From: Conchocele bisecta | Taxonomy: Eukaryota > Mollusca > Bivalvia > Lucinida > Thyasiridae | Reading direction: 5' to 3' | DNA length: 64,000 bases | NCBI GenBank assembly: GCA_029237695.1 | Contig: CM055268.1 | Coordinates: 53,219,131 to 53,283,130 of the forward strand | Part shown: positions 43,001-51,908 of the stretch, piece by piece | Layout: each line of letters starts with the position of its first letter | Numbering within the stretch: position 1 is the stretch's first letter | Program-made: the position numbers and the translations under genes | Notes under the pieces: model-generated | The model's input: the letters and a program-made list of their open reading frames with translations, nothing else | Told to the model about the DNA's origin: nothing | Databases searched by the model: none

Positions 43001-46000
43001 CCGGACGAGAACGTCCTTCAACGCAGCGCCAATAGTCGTCTTCTTACTGAAACATTGGAAAACACACATCTATATCTATATAGACACATTATCTCACACA
43101 CATGTGTCTGTGTCTCGAGAAATGGGGCTTATGAGTTTTGCGACCACTGTAGATCCAGATCACCGCACAGTCTGATCAGGATCTGCACCGTTCGCCATAC
43201 CATCAATGAAACGCCCGTCATGCTTCAAACAAGCGATACAGATCGTTAACTGGCTACTGTGTGTTAAATTGTGTGATTTGATCAGGAGTTACACTGGTCA
43301 CAAATCCCATAAGTCCCATTTTTTTTCCAGTCACAGCCACATATGTGGCTGTGGCTGGAGAAATGTGGCTTATGGTAACGTTGGTGTTGAGTTGTGTTCT
43401 TGGTCTGATGTTACTCTCATGTAGAATGATAATTAACTGTACTAGTTGTTAGACGAATTATGGATTTGTCACTGATTAAAATGCGGACAATGCAGACCCT
43501 TATCAGATTGTGCCGATGCGCAGTCTGATCTGGGACTACACCGGGACTACACTCGGGAACTGTTTGAACCCGCGGCCTACGGCATTGGGGTTCAAACAGT
43601 TCCCTCGGCTAGACAAGGTCGAACCTTATATTTCTCCAGACATAGTCACAATTACAGATTACAAAATCGTGAGAGAAATCGTGAGATCTTTCGCAAGCTT
43701 CCGCCTTTGACTATCAAGTCCCCTCTTCCGTGTTTCTCGGTAGCGCCCATGATTCCCAGTGCCCCCTGAACGGCTTGTTCGTCCTATCGTGATCACGGAC
43801 AATGAAAACGTGACAATGATCGGCTAGCGCGGGATAGGAGTGGGGAAGCAGGAACAGCGAGATAACTGCTGTACACGGAAGCCTCGACAGCATGTACACG
43901 AAGGTGGAAAATTAACTTACACATAAACTAACTGTATTGTCACGTGTGCAGTCGGAGGCCGGGCAAGTAGTTAGCCTTTAGAGTCATGTATGTAAATTTG
44001 TTACAAACCTCTTGACGACACAACAACAGCTTTAAAATGGCCTACAATACGTATTCCACTAAAATCGTATACATGCTGTATGATTATGACATTCATTTTT
44101 AATGTTGGCCATATTTGAACCATTCAACACTTCTAAAATGTCATTGTGCGTCACAAGCCACAACAAACCTATTTTTCACTTCGATAATTTAACCACGGCG
44201 TGTTTTAACCATGGCTGAGACAAAGACCATTGTAGCGTGTGCGATCACCGTAGTCCCAGATCATTCAGCCTGTGATCCGCCGCATAGAAAACAGGGACCC
44301 GTTTCACTAAACTTCGTACGACTAAAATATTCGTAAGCGCAAATTTAGGATCGTCTGGAAGTTTCAATTAATGGATTTACATTTATTGAGCATAGGCTGC
44401 ATATGCAGCCTATGCTCATGCAGCCTATGCTCAATAAATGTAAATCCAATAATTGTTTACAAGGAAACATTGTTAATGTGCAATTTACAGACTATCATAA
44501 TTTTGCACTTACGAACATTTTAGTTGTAAGAAGTTTAGTGAAACGGCACCAGTATGGACCGACTCTATGCGGCGTACAAACGAATGAACGAAATGTGTGT
44601 TTAATATTCCTTTCTACGCGTCTATAAACGAAGAAACGAAATTTAAGTTTCTTCTTTTTCGATTTTAGGAGTCGAAGCAAGAACGAGACGAAATGTCCCT
44701 AACTGTGCACCATACGTCCCGGCCAGTTGTGTCGCGTGTCACCTTTGTTATCGCTTGTTGTCGACCGGCCCGGACAACCAGCAGTCAGGTTCATACTTGT
44801 CTCAGGTAACAAAGACCGTGTGATCTCCCAACCGTGAACCACGTGACCCGCCAGCTGTCTCGCCCAGGTAATATGCCAAGCCTTTGTGTACAGCTTTGCA
44901 AGGTGAACCATAATCATCAATATTTAATTACCAAATTTACCGCTATGTCTGTTCGAAATTCGTACGGTCTATACTGGGATAATGTTTTCAAATAATCGTA
45001 CCAATTGATATCAGGTTTTCTTTGTTCACACATCAAACACACATGGACGCGTGTGCATTCCTTTTCAGACTTTCTTTGTTTGTTCGTGTTCATTGTTTTT
45101 CATTTGAACTCGGGCTTCGTGTCAGCAAATGATGCTGTGTCAGCTTCGTACTTGCTGGCACGTCCTTGCGTGTGTACGTCTATGGTGCTTGCAACCAATG
45201 AGTCCCATGGAGATCGCAATTGAAGGGGTCCTTGGGACTTCGCCAACTTCTTCCACTGACCTCGGTATACACCATTATATGAGACACGCCATGTGATTGT
45301 GTACCTTCTCATACGTGGTCAGTGCAATAGCGAACAATGTATGACCTGATCAGACTGCGCGGATGCACACGCTGATCTGTAGCCTATTTCACCAACATTG
45401 CAAAGTACACTTTCCTAGAAAAGTATACTTTGAGGGAGAAATCTTCAATTTTAGGATAAATTTATTTATTTTTATTATACTGAATTTATTACATTATCAC
45501 AGCCATGTTGGAAGAATTACTACTAGTATAATAATTCTGCATACTTTTAATCATCAAATATATGCAGTAGTTAGTTCTATATGAAATAATGCATTTTGGG
45601 GGAAATCAATGATTACTCCCTCAACGTATACGTTGCTAGTAAAGTATACTTTGCAATGTTGATGAAATAGGCTACTGGTCTTACATTGATCACAAACTCA
45701 TTAGCGCCCGTTTGTAGAGGCGAGCCGCAAACGTGCAAACCTACGTGCACACTCCTGTACACGCATGATGCGGACTACCAGGCACATGTGCCTATTAACC
45801 GTTACAGTTACACCGCTATCTTAATTTTTTGTCGTCTGCTGTTTATTTTCTATTTTACATTTTTAGAATGATTGCTTTGTTCAGAGTCATTTCCATTGGA
45901 TTCTGAAGTGCTTTCAAAACATGTTTTTATTGATAAATAATGCAAGATATAAAAGCAACAGCAGACGACAAGTGTTGTGTATAGCGGTCTAAGGGTTTAT

Positions 46001-49000
46001 ATAAACAGCTGACTGTTACACGTATATGTAACTATATTGCGGCCATGACAATGCTGTTGCTATGGGCAAACGTGTTTCAATACGTATGTAATTATGTTAA
46101 TTATCTTGCTGCATGCTGTTCGCAAGTACGGGAGATAGATGCATTACAGGTCACGAATACAGACAATTTTCTATTACAGGGGGCCGTTTCACTAAACATC
46201 GTACGACTAAAATGTTCGTAAGTGCAAAATTATGACAGTCTGTAAATTTCACATTACCAATGTTTTCTTGTAAACATTTATTGCATTTACATTTATTGAG
46301 CATAGGCTGCATATGCAGCCTATGCTCAATAAATGTAAATCCATAAATTCAAATTTCCAGACGATCCTAAATTTGCACTTACGAACTTCTTAGTCGTACG
46401 AAGCTTAGTGAAACGGGCCCCGGTTTGTTTGTTTATTGGTGTTTAACGGCCTATCAACAGCTAAGGTCATGTAAGGCCGGGCAAACGGGTTCGATTCCGT
46501 TTTAACCTGCTGCATTGGGGGGAAAATTCCAAAATCAAAACTGAATATTTACATCGGGAAACAATATATTCAGCCCTGAAATTAGAATAACCTGACCTGG
46601 TGGCAGGTCCATACCACACCAAAGTCACTTGGCCCCTTCCCCTAAAATAGGATTTATAACCAGATTCAACTGTCACATACAAAATGCCAAAGACGTATGT
46701 GAGGGCCAAACCAGGTCTCCAGTCGGAATTCCGGTAAGGATGAACCCCGATCGTTAAATTACCCATCGCGTGCTCCCACCTGCCACCCACATGGGCCCTG
46801 GTATATAGAGTGTACACGTAGCATAGTGATACAGAAATGGTCCGTATATGCGAAACTTCAGTGGTAAATTATCCAATTAGTTTATTCACTCAGGTCAACG
46901 TATGACAACATGAGTTTGTTTTATAACACGAACATATATATATGACACAATGGCTCTGCATGTAACAGGTAATATTATGCTATAATTATATCGACATGTT
47001 CAAATATGTTACTCCATATGCAGGCTGCATATGCTCAATAACTGTAAATCCAATAATTGTTTAGAAGAAAACATTGTTAATGTGACAAGTTTTATAATGT
47101 TGCACTTACGAACATTTTAGTCGTACGAAGTTTAATGAAACGGGCCCCAGATTGTGTGGATATACAGTCTGAGCTGGGACTACATTTGTCGCACACATCG
47201 TAAGGCTGATTTTGTCAATCGTTGGCCATGAATGAACACAATGCATTATCATTATCCGTGGCTGTGATTGGAGGAATGTCGTTTATGGCTTTTGCGACCA
47301 GTGTAGACCAGACAAGACAGTGCAGTCCCTGATCAGCCAACGCTTATGCGCCAGCTGGTCAGGGACTGCACTGTTTGCTAGCTATTCCAGTCACGACCAT
47401 ATTATTGGAGTGGCCCGTACCCTTCTGTTCACGTAACTGCATATTCGGGTCACGCAACCAATCCCTATAATTAGTCGTGACCCGGGTCCAACCAGTATAA
47501 CTCTTGGACTATCTAGAACAGCGATAACGATGAACACTTGCGGAAACTTATCGAGTTTTGTTTCTGTATTATCTCCTCATACATGCGGACGAACCGTAAT
47601 CTAACTGAGGCATAGATGATGACACCCTCCTATTTCAGACATATACATATTAACCACACGTGTCAGGGGTGGATCCAGGAATTATGTCTAGAGGGGGCGT
47701 GGATTTCAATTTTCATAAAATTACGATTATTTTTTCTGTATTTTTTCTTATTTCTCACCAAAAGTATATGTTGTTACCACTCAGTTGAACCGTCTCGACG
47801 AGACGGTTCAACTGAGTGGTAACAACACACACTTTGTGTGAGAAATAAGAAAATAATCAGATCTTTCCACGCAAAAAATGGGTTAAAATCTAAACTCGCC
47901 CACGTTTAGAGGGGGTAAGCAACTGTATTAGCTTACGTGATTTACTAGGTCAGCAAAGTCAAACGTTACATACGAAAAACTAAATCTAAGCTAGACTAAT
48001 GGTGTATATGCACCATGTACAAAGGCATGCGGCCGTGCGTAGGTATACTGCTAGCTCACCAGACAAATGTAGGTATACTGCTAGCTCACCAGACAGTGCA
48101 CACAGTGCAGTTTCCGCTGCATCATATCCTAAGCACGTAGACTACGGCAAGTTAATGTGAGATATATTGCATGCACACCTGGAGCAATGAATCACGTCAA
48201 TTCGCTACATACTCTATGAATGTATGATATACATATTATACAGAACATGCCGATGGTGCAAAATGTGTAGACTAGTTGTGTGCAGCTGAAATCCATTATG
48301 CAATGTAATCGTATATTTAGTCTCTGTTTGAGTTGCGATATTTCACATAATGCCAGTCAGCATTATACAATATTTGTATATACAGTGGAACCTCTCTAAA
48401 CACGACACAGAGACAGGTTAGTTGTTTGGTAGGTTTCATTGCCCGTTATATCCGGTGTTAATGTCTGTTCATGATCACAAACCACTCACGCGTGTCTTGA
48501 AGTAGTCATATCCCAGTTTTACAGTGGAAACTCTCTAAACCGGACACCCTGGGGGTCCACATGGTGTCCGGTTTAGAGAGGTTCCACTGTACTATAGTTG
48601 CACCGTATAGTACAGTGTGTACACTGGTGCAATATATGCAGAGTTGCAATATACACCATGTGATATTTACGCTGTATTTATGGTTGCAATATGTGCCATG
48701 CAACGTGTACTATACGCATTGCAACCATATGACATAGTAGTTTTGCATTGAATGCATACATATTGCAACACAATAATTATCTGCACGTTTTCCGCTTTAT
48801 AGTCAATAGGTTGTAATGCAGTGTAATGAAATGCAATTAGAGTTATGTACTCAGAACTACACAATGATATACGTGTAGTAAACCTTGCATGGCATGTACC
48901 ATGCAAGTTGCAATATGTATAATGTACCATGCAAGTTGCAATATGTATAATGTACCATGCAAGTTTCAATATGTATAATGTACCATGCAAGTTGCAATAT

Positions 49001-50035
49001 GTATAATGTACCATGCAAGTTGCAATATGTATAATGTACCATGCAAGTTGCAATATGTATAATGTACCATGCAATATGTATAATGTACCATGCAAATTGC
49101 AATATGTATAATGTACCATGCAAATTGCAATATGTATAATGTACCATGCAAATTGCAATATGTATAATGTACCATGCAAGTTGCAATATGGCAAGTTGCA
49201 ATATGTACCATGCAAGTTCTGCTTTGTAATATTGTTTATAATAATTGCAATAAAATGATATAGTAAAACTTGCATGGCTCATACTGCAACACTATAAAAT
49301 AGCATTGAACTGTGCACTGTAAGCATGTTGCAACGCTGAGATGGACTGTTGCATGGTATAATTATATTGCATCACTATGATCAAGAACGTAATACTGTGT
49401 ATATGTCTATGCTATGATCAGGATGAGAAAGTAAACTATTTGACCGAGATGCAATATGTGTTTTTGTTCAGCTATACGTACACCTTACACGGGTTACTAT
49501 ACTCTACAACGTACGGACGGTCGTAAAATATAATCTAGTATGCCATTACAGGGGCGGATCTAGAGGGGGGGGGGGGGGTGGGGTCCGGGTTGCGTTCACA
49601 CCGCTCATCCACGGAGTTTACATAGATCACAGTTTACCACCAGTTGGAGTCTGAATTTAAATGCCGTAAAACATAGGAAAGTGCATTTCGAAGAGCTCAA
49701 CAATAGGACAACCCCTTAGTTACTTAGTTACGAACGGTAACTCTTGCAATTACTCCCGTACCGTCCGTAGCTAACTACGTACGGTACGGGGGTAGATTGC
49801 AAGAGTTACCTTCGCAACTAGACACCCCACCCCACCCCGTTCACCCTGAATTCCGTGACTGCGGAAGGAACAGTGGATAACGCAAATGTGCTGACAATTG
49901 TACAAGGTCACGACATGAGCATATGTGATATATAGCAATGAATGAATGATAAATCATATAACACAAAGAAAACGCGGATATTGCTAGATAGAGAAATATT
50001 GCAACTTACGATTTCGTGTCACTCATTATTTCCAT
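36826..50035 (-). CDS. GADD45: GADD45-like stress-response protein, four exons, 161 aa
   Basis: The coding sequence joins 50035-50010, 43046-42942, 38653-38533 and 37059-36826 on the minus strand: 486 nt, 161 residues plus stop. GADD45 proteins are small L7Ae/L30e-fold stress sensors that bind MTK1/MEKK4, PCNA, p21 and CDK1-cyclin B and link DNA damage to p38/JNK signalling, growth arrest and repair; these roles are family knowledge. In the sequence, TIGAALKDVLVRAI (residues 13-26), LRIQHTLIEAYC (64-75), DFSCVVVMTP (120-129) and the tail from YCEN (142) to the terminal V161 align with the vertebrate helix 1, ALQIHFTLIQAFC, DLHCILVTNP and CEES-type C-terminal regions. Length matches the family (about 160). 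Splice phases are 2, 2 and 0 and every junction is GT-AG. The start is the first ATG of exon 1; a second ATG is at residue 4. The acidic loop before the LRIQH helix is reduced. I cannot say which vertebrate paralogue is closest. Confidence 0.93.
37385..37978. repeat. Tandem array of 145-171-bp units in GADD45 intron 3
   Basis: CTGATGTTAAGTTTTGTAAA-type segments end at about 37486, 37645, 37816 and 37961. Each unit has TGACCTTGACCT, ATCAG.GGGG, TTGTCACAGCATGATAGTA, GAATGCA and TTTCGATGAA. Four units. Confidence 0.82.
37977..38012. repeat. (GACG)n microsatellite
   Basis: GACGGACGGACGGACGGACG then GCACGGACGCACGG, closing the array to its left. Confidence 0.8.
38059..38279. mobile_element. Family D MITE in GADD45 intron 3
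   Basis: ACAGTGAAACCTCTCCAAAC to GTTTAGAGAGGTTCCACTGT, internal GGACACCCTGTGAGGTCCCC. TA flanks. Confidence 0.87.
38533..38653 (-). CDS. GADD45: GADD45 exon 3
   Basis: 121 nt encoding Arg44 (last base) to Lys84, including VMLCILPEG and the family signature LRIQHTLIEAYCREHEIKVL. The acceptor is ATTTCAG|G and the donor is AAG|GTGAGT. This is the most diagnostic exon, carrying the helix that follows the acidic loop in vertebrate proteins. A G-rich tract (C/T-rich in the transcript) lies about 50 nt upstream of its acceptor. Confidence 0.94.
38706..38762 (+). repeat. G-rich tract beside GADD45 exon 3
   Basis: GGGTGGGGGAGGAGATGGGG is repeated, followed by GGGATGGGGAGG. It offers more than four G runs of three or more, so it is G-quadruplex-prone. 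In the GADD45 transcript it is a C/T-rich tract about 50 nt upstream of the exon 3 acceptor. Confidence 0.8.
38850..39305. mobile_element. Family H element split by J-type element
   Basis: GGGTTTTGCGACCAGTGTAG on the left, CATTTCTCCAGTCACAGCCA on the right; the insertion is at GCTACAC/TACACTGG. Confidence 0.8.
38968..39252. mobile_element. J-type element nested in H, TSD TACAC
   Basis: CAGGCGCGGATACAAGGGGG to TTCTGTATCCGCCCCTG. TACAC is duplicated at 38963-38967 and 39253-39257. Subterminal G runs at the left, C runs at the right. Body differs from the 12015 and 26467 copies. Confidence 0.87.
39360..39729. mobile_element. Family E foldback in GADD45 intron 2
   Basis: CATGATCACGTGGTTACAAC to GTACCACGTGACCTTG; centre TTTTTCTCCGACACGGAAAT with part of the left stem lost. 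Confidence 0.82.
39851..40195. mobile_element. Second family E foldback in intron 2
   Basis: CAAGGTGTATGATCACGTGG to CACGTGATCATGCACCTTG. The centre (GAATCGATTTCC) is deleted, leaving TGTCGTTTCGCAAAAACTAC. Lies about 120 bp from the previous E copy, opposite arm order. Confidence 0.82.
40478..40600. repeat. Family H fragment
   Basis: ACCAGATCAGCCTGG, GACCAGCGTAG and CAGGCTGACCAGTG motifs from the H interior; ends missing. Confidence 0.5.
40662..40969. mobile_element. Family I MITE in GADD45 intron 2
   Basis: TAGCATATTTCACCAACATT to AATGTTGGTGAAATAGGCT, with central TTATCACAGCCAAAATGGCT and near-perfect arms. Confidence 0.85.
41171..41216 (+). repeat. SINE 3'-end fragment
   Basis: GGGTATGGAAGGTCTTCGAG and CCAATTCCAACCCTTAAATA, as at 30195. 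Confidence 0.45.
41238..41400. mobile_element. Family M right-half fragment
   Basis: ATCAGGATCTGCACTTTTTG, AATGGACTAGTCTGAAAATC and CTTAGGGGTGTAAGTGTTAA. Confidence 0.65.
41618..41864. mobile_element. Family R foldback
   Basis: TAACTCTTTGCATGCTAGCG to CCCAGCATGCAAAGAGTTA. Inner perfect stem TTTCATTAGAATTGTGTCC mirrored around TCCTCCGGA. Confidence 0.82.
42040..42336. mobile_element. Family L foldback
   Basis: GGCACGCCATGTGTTTTTGT to CACGTGGCGTGTC; mirrored TTCGGACATCTGCGTAATTT, AATGGCGTCAAAAGTTGACA and the GTACATGCGCATGTAC centre. Confidence 0.85.
42556..42720. repeat. Microsatellite and small foldbacks
   Basis: AGAATAAGCATAACGTGCTTATTC hairpin, four TTATGTATTTGT-type units and the foldback TTTTCGGAGCCGAAC / GTTCGGCTCCGAAAA at 42658-42699. 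Confidence 0.7.
42942..43046 (-). CDS. GADD45: GADD45 exon 2
   Basis: 105 nt encoding residues 9 (last base) to 44 (first two bases), the segment KKTTIGAALKDVLVRAID then QDRAHFGVFECVDLLD. It corresponds to the first helix and strand of the GADD45 core and is close in size to vertebrate exon 2. The acceptor is TTTCAG|T and the donor is CG|GTAAGT. It is markedly richer in GC than the surrounding intron. Confidence 0.93.
43099..43345. mobile_element. Family H element
   Basis: CACATGTGTCTGTGTCTCGA and GAAATGGGGCTTATGAG to TCCAGTCACAGCCACATATG, including TCTGATCAGGATCTGCACCG. Confidence 0.82.
43341..43650. mobile_element. Second H copy, broken by family Q
   Basis: CATATGTGGCTGTGGCTGGA starts where the previous H ends. 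The copy runs to CTGATCTGGGACTACACCGG; a Q-type foldback (GGGAACTGTTTGAACCCGCG mirrored by GGGGTTCAAACAGTTCCC, 43555-43607) follows. Confidence 0.65.
44293..44549. mobile_element. Family C MITE, TSD CAG
   Basis: GGACCCGTTTCACTAAACTT to AGTTTAGTGAAACGGCAC. CAG flanks both ends. The central palindrome is partly duplicated: CAGCCTATGCTCATGCAGCC. Confidence 0.88.
45379..45676. mobile_element. Family I MITE, TSD CTG, centre deleted
   Basis: TAGCCTATTTCACCAACATT to ATGTTGATGAAATAGGCTA; CTG flanks both ends. The right half of the central stem after CACAGCCATGTTGG is missing. Confidence 0.85.
45796..45998. mobile_element. Family S foldback
   Basis: TTAACCGTTACAGTTACACC, TTTTTGTCGTCTGCTG mirrored by CAGCAGACGACAAGTG and AGCGGTCTAAGGGTTTA. 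Contains TTTCCATTGGATTCTGAAGT. Confidence 0.72.
46180..46421. mobile_element. Family C MITE, near-intact
   Basis: GGGGCCGTTTCACTAAACAT to AGCTTAGTGAAACGGGCCC with intact GCATATGC centre. Flanks CAG and CGG (one mismatch). Confidence 0.88.
46424..46822. repeat. Unclassified bivalve-type dispersed repeat
   Basis: TTTGTTTGTTTATTGGTGTT then TAACGGCCTATCAACAGCTA and GGTCATGTAAGGCCGGG. I recall this start from many bivalve sequences. A B-box-like GGTTCGATTCC at 46489 hints at a tRNA-derived part. A 116-codon frame on the minus strand across it has no recognised similarity. Confidence 0.45.
47017..47148. mobile_element. Family C right-half fragment
   Basis: ATATGCAGGCTGCATATGCT, CAATAACTGTAAATCC and CGTACGAAGTTTAATGAAAC then GGGCCC. 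Left arm missing. Confidence 0.75.
47257..47403. mobile_element. Family H, shortened
   Basis: CGTGGCTGTGATTGGAGGAA to TATTCCAGTCACGACCATAT, with GTCAGGGACTGCACTG in place of the usual centre. Confidence 0.7.
47668..47915. mobile_element. J-like element with nested B foldback
   Basis: CAGGGGTGGATCCAGGAATT and a GAGGGGGCGTGG tract mark a J-type left end. The right end (CTCGCCCACGTTTAGAGGGG) is unclear. A B foldback at 47762-47835 (TATGTTGTTACCACTCAGTT mirrored around CGACG) is inside. Confidence 0.6.
47916..48381. other. Short duplication, otherwise unassigned
   Basis: GTAGGTATACTGCTAGCTCA is present twice, at about 48039 and 48070, a 31-bp tandem duplication. No other feature. Confidence 0.5.
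48382..48592. mobile_element. Family D MITE in GADD45 intron 1
   Basis: ACAGTGGAACCTCTCTAAAC to TTTAGAGAGGTTCCACTGTA, with GGACACCCTGGGGGTCCACA. TA flanks. Confidence 0.87.
48890..49218 (-). repeat. 28-bp tandem array, about ten units
   Basis: Unit ACCATGCAAGTTGCAATATG followed by TATAATGT. Left units have AGTTGC, right ones AAATTGC; one unit is shortened. All three minus-strand frames are open because 28 is not a multiple of 3 and the unit lacks stops in that sense; the HGTLYILQLAWYIIHIAT-type translation is an artefact. Related ATGCAA motifs extend from about 48620. Confidence 0.92.
49552..49860. mobile_element. J-like G-rich element with foldback
   Basis: CAGGGGCGGATCTAGAGGGG and a run of more than ten G mark a J-type left end; the right end is not clear. 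Inside is a foldback at 49735-49813, GTAACTCTTGCAATTACTCC mirrored by GGGGGTAGATTGCAAGAG. Confidence 0.55.
50010..50035 (-). CDS. GADD45: GADD45 exon 1 (coding part)
   Basis: Encodes residues 1-8 (MEIMSDTK) and two bases of Ser9. The donor is C|GTAAGT on the minus strand at 50009-50008. The 5' UTR continues upstream for an unknown length. A short, non-conserved first coding segment before the core domain is normal for GADD45 genes. Identification of this exon rests on frame compatibility and donor quality, so it is a little less certain than exons 2-4. Confidence 0.82.
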
Positions 50036-50290
50036 GTGTGTTGTAAAAATCATAATAATAATCCACGATATGTGCAGCGAGTCGCTGGTTTAACGGCTTT
50101 GTTGAACGAACAACTCGGTAAGCAGTTATATCGATGATCGCTAACTCGCCGTGACTTCACGCGTACTACGATCAGCTGATTCGGGTCACGTGGTTACACG
50201 GTGGGGCGGAGTTTACAAGTAACGCTCGTTCCGATTGGTTGGCCACGCATTCGTGACCTGAAACAACCTGCTTCCATTGTGTGCAGGAAA
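50036..50290 (-). promoter_or_regulatory. Probable GADD45 promoter and 5' UTR
   Basis: This CpG-containing, GC-richer stretch lies directly upstream of the GADD45 start. Visible elements: an inverted CCAAT box (GATTGG, 50233-50238), a GC box (GGGGCGG, 50203-50209), an E-box CACGTG (50187-50192), a CAGCTG E-box (50173-50178) and a CRE-like TGACTTCA (50152-50159). No convincing TATA box at a suitable place. GADD45 genes are classically stress-inducible, so CCAAT and CRE-like sites are plausible, but site function is inference. The transcription start is not determined. Confidence 0.5.
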
Positions 50291-50442
50291 ATACAAAGAA
50301 TTTTGTTTGATTATTAATTATTTCTCCATCAGTGAAGTATGCGTTATGCATTATCTTTCATAACTATTTATTATTATCAATATAGATCGATAGTACTGTT
50401 CCAGATTATTATAATGCACACACATCTTATATCAGCAATTTA

Positions 50443-50667
50443 CAGGGATTCCGCTGGGGAAAAATCGCCACTTCAAAAGAAAAGAAAAGAAAAAAAAAAA
50501 AAAAATAAAACCAATAGGATAAAAATAAACAATTGGCGATAAAAGATAAAAATAAACAATTGGCGATAAAAAATTACAATTTTCGACACAATTAAGGTAA
50601 TTTTGTATAGCCAATTGTTTATTTGTATCGCCAATTGCGAAAGTGGCGATCGCCAGCGGAATCCCTG
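50443..50667. mobile_element. CAGGGATTCCGCTGG foldback upstream of GADD45
   Basis: CAGGGATTCCGCTGGGGAAA mirrored by CGATCGCCAGCGGAATCCCTG; interior repeats of AACAATTGGCGATAAAA also present in family N. An A homopolymer run lies at 50491-50505. Lies about 400 bp upstream of the GADD45 start. Confidence 0.72.
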
Positions 50668-50813
50668 AATATAAAAACAGCAAACCAAAATACTTTATAA
50701 TAACTATTTAAAGTTAAATTTAATCCATATGTAAATCGGACATTTAAATCGGTCAACGAGTTTAGTAAATAGCATGTTAAATCAGCACGAATGTTAGATT
50801 ATATTTATTACCT

Positions 50814-50916
50814 ACAGTGGGGTTAGCGTGCATGTGCACATACGAACGAACACGACAGGTTCGAACCAAACTGTCGTGTTCGTTCGTGTGTGCACTTACA
50901 CGCTGACCCCACTGTA
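50814..50916. mobile_element. Family A foldback
   Basis: ACAGTGGGGTTAGCGTGCAT to CGCTGACCCCACTGTA with centre GGTTCGAACCAAACTG. TA flanks. Confidence 0.87.
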
Positions 50917-50931
50917 AGGCTAAAAAGCACA

Positions 50932-51073
50932 CATGTGCGATATCTCAAGAAAACTATTTACAAAATATACGATATTTTCCGTAAATGACATCGAAAGTGA
51001 AATGAAAATTTCGATGTCATTTACAGAAGAAAATATCTCCGTTTCTGTAAATATATTTCATGAAATATCGCAC
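50932..51073. mobile_element. Short family L foldback
   Basis: TGTGCGATATCTCAAGAAAA to TCATGAAATATCGCACA with CGTAAATGACATCGAAA / TTTCGATGTCATTTACAG. Fused on its right to a 5'-truncated J element. Confidence 0.75.
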
Positions 51074-51074
51074 A

Positions 51075-51424
51075 AGTTACAAGGCACGTTTCATGCCAAG
51101 TGCCATGTATTCCATGCATTTTTCGGTCGTTTTCTTATTGTTTCAAAATTTAAACGTTTTCAATCAAAAATCATGTCTAAACATACTGTGACAGTGTCAA
51201 TATTTTTGCTCCAAAACGCCAGAACGCAGGAAATGCGATGTAGATTTGCAAAATTCTTCGGTTGGGAATGCCCCCGGACCCCCCTAGCGCTATCTCGACA
51301 ATTTTGCAATACTTCACTATATTATCCAACGAGCTTAGCTCGTTAGATAATATAGTCAAGTATTGCAAAATAGTTACGCCCCTCCCCCCCCCCCCCCTAA
51401 CCCGAAATCCTGGATCCGCGCCTG
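51075..51424. mobile_element. Family J, left end lost
   Basis: CAAGGCACGTTTCATGCCAA, the ATAATATAGTCAAGTATTGC inverted pair and the right end CCGAAATCCTGGATCCGCGCCTG. A C run precedes the end. Left terminus is replaced by the L foldback. Confidence 0.8.
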
Positions 51425-51475
51425 ACGTTATCACACAGTATGGGTATCGCGTCCCACAGAGAATATACCATGTGC

Positions 51476-51908
51476 CAGGCCCGTACGCAGGAATTAATTT
51501 AGGGGAGGGGTGGGGGGGGGGGGTGCGTTATCGACAGCGCGAAGGGCTAAACATTGTTTTGTTTTGCACATTCACGGACAGACCTTGGCAGATTAACCAT
51601 TTCACCCCTAAATAACTGGAATGGATTTTGATATGTTATTTGCAACCCATTCCAATCATCACAAAATGATTTTCAGACCAGTCCATTTGTGAACATGAGG
51701 TGTTTTTTGTTCTCAAAATTATGAAAATTACTTGCAAAAAGTGCAGATCCTGATGAGACGGCTCGTCACGAACCGGCTCAACTGGATCTACACTTTTTGC
51801 CAATACCACTATACAGGCATGTGGTGTTGAAGGGTTAAGGGGGCGGGTTAAGGGGGCGTGGGGGGGGGTGCGTACGCACCCGTCGCACCCCCTGTGCGTA
51901 CGGGCCTG
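51476..51908. mobile_element. CAGGCCCGTACG element with nested M, TSD TGTGC
   Basis: CAGGCCCGTACGCAGGAATT to CTGTGCGTACGGGCCTG. TGTGC is duplicated at 51471-51475 and 51909-51913. Subterminal G runs as in family J. A family M foldback (51593-51838) is nested in it. Confidence 0.87.
51593..51838. mobile_element. Family M foldback nested
   Basis: TTAACCATTTCACCCCTAAA to TGGTGTTGAAGGGTTAA with GATGAGACGGCTCGTCACGA centre and AAAATGATTTTCAGACCAGT. Confidence 0.82.

Larger units (their letters stand above)
43047..50009 (-). other. GADD45 intron 1 (6963 bp)
   Basis: Bounded by canonical GT and AG. It holds at least two family H elements, one Q, three C, one I, one S, a D, J-like and B elements and a 28-bp tandem array, each listed separately. 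A CpG-richer stretch at 44690-44890 with a CACGTG and no recognised repeat could be an intronic regulatory region or a remnant; I see no exon there. Confidence 0.85.

Noticed and set aside
46467..46817. 116-codon minus-strand frame
   Set aside because: Inside a dispersed repeat beginning TTTGTTTGTTTATTGGTG; no family resemblance.
48667..49282. 202- and 141-codon minus-strand open frames
   Set aside because: They are translations of the 28-bp tandem array in three registers; no codon bias, no family.
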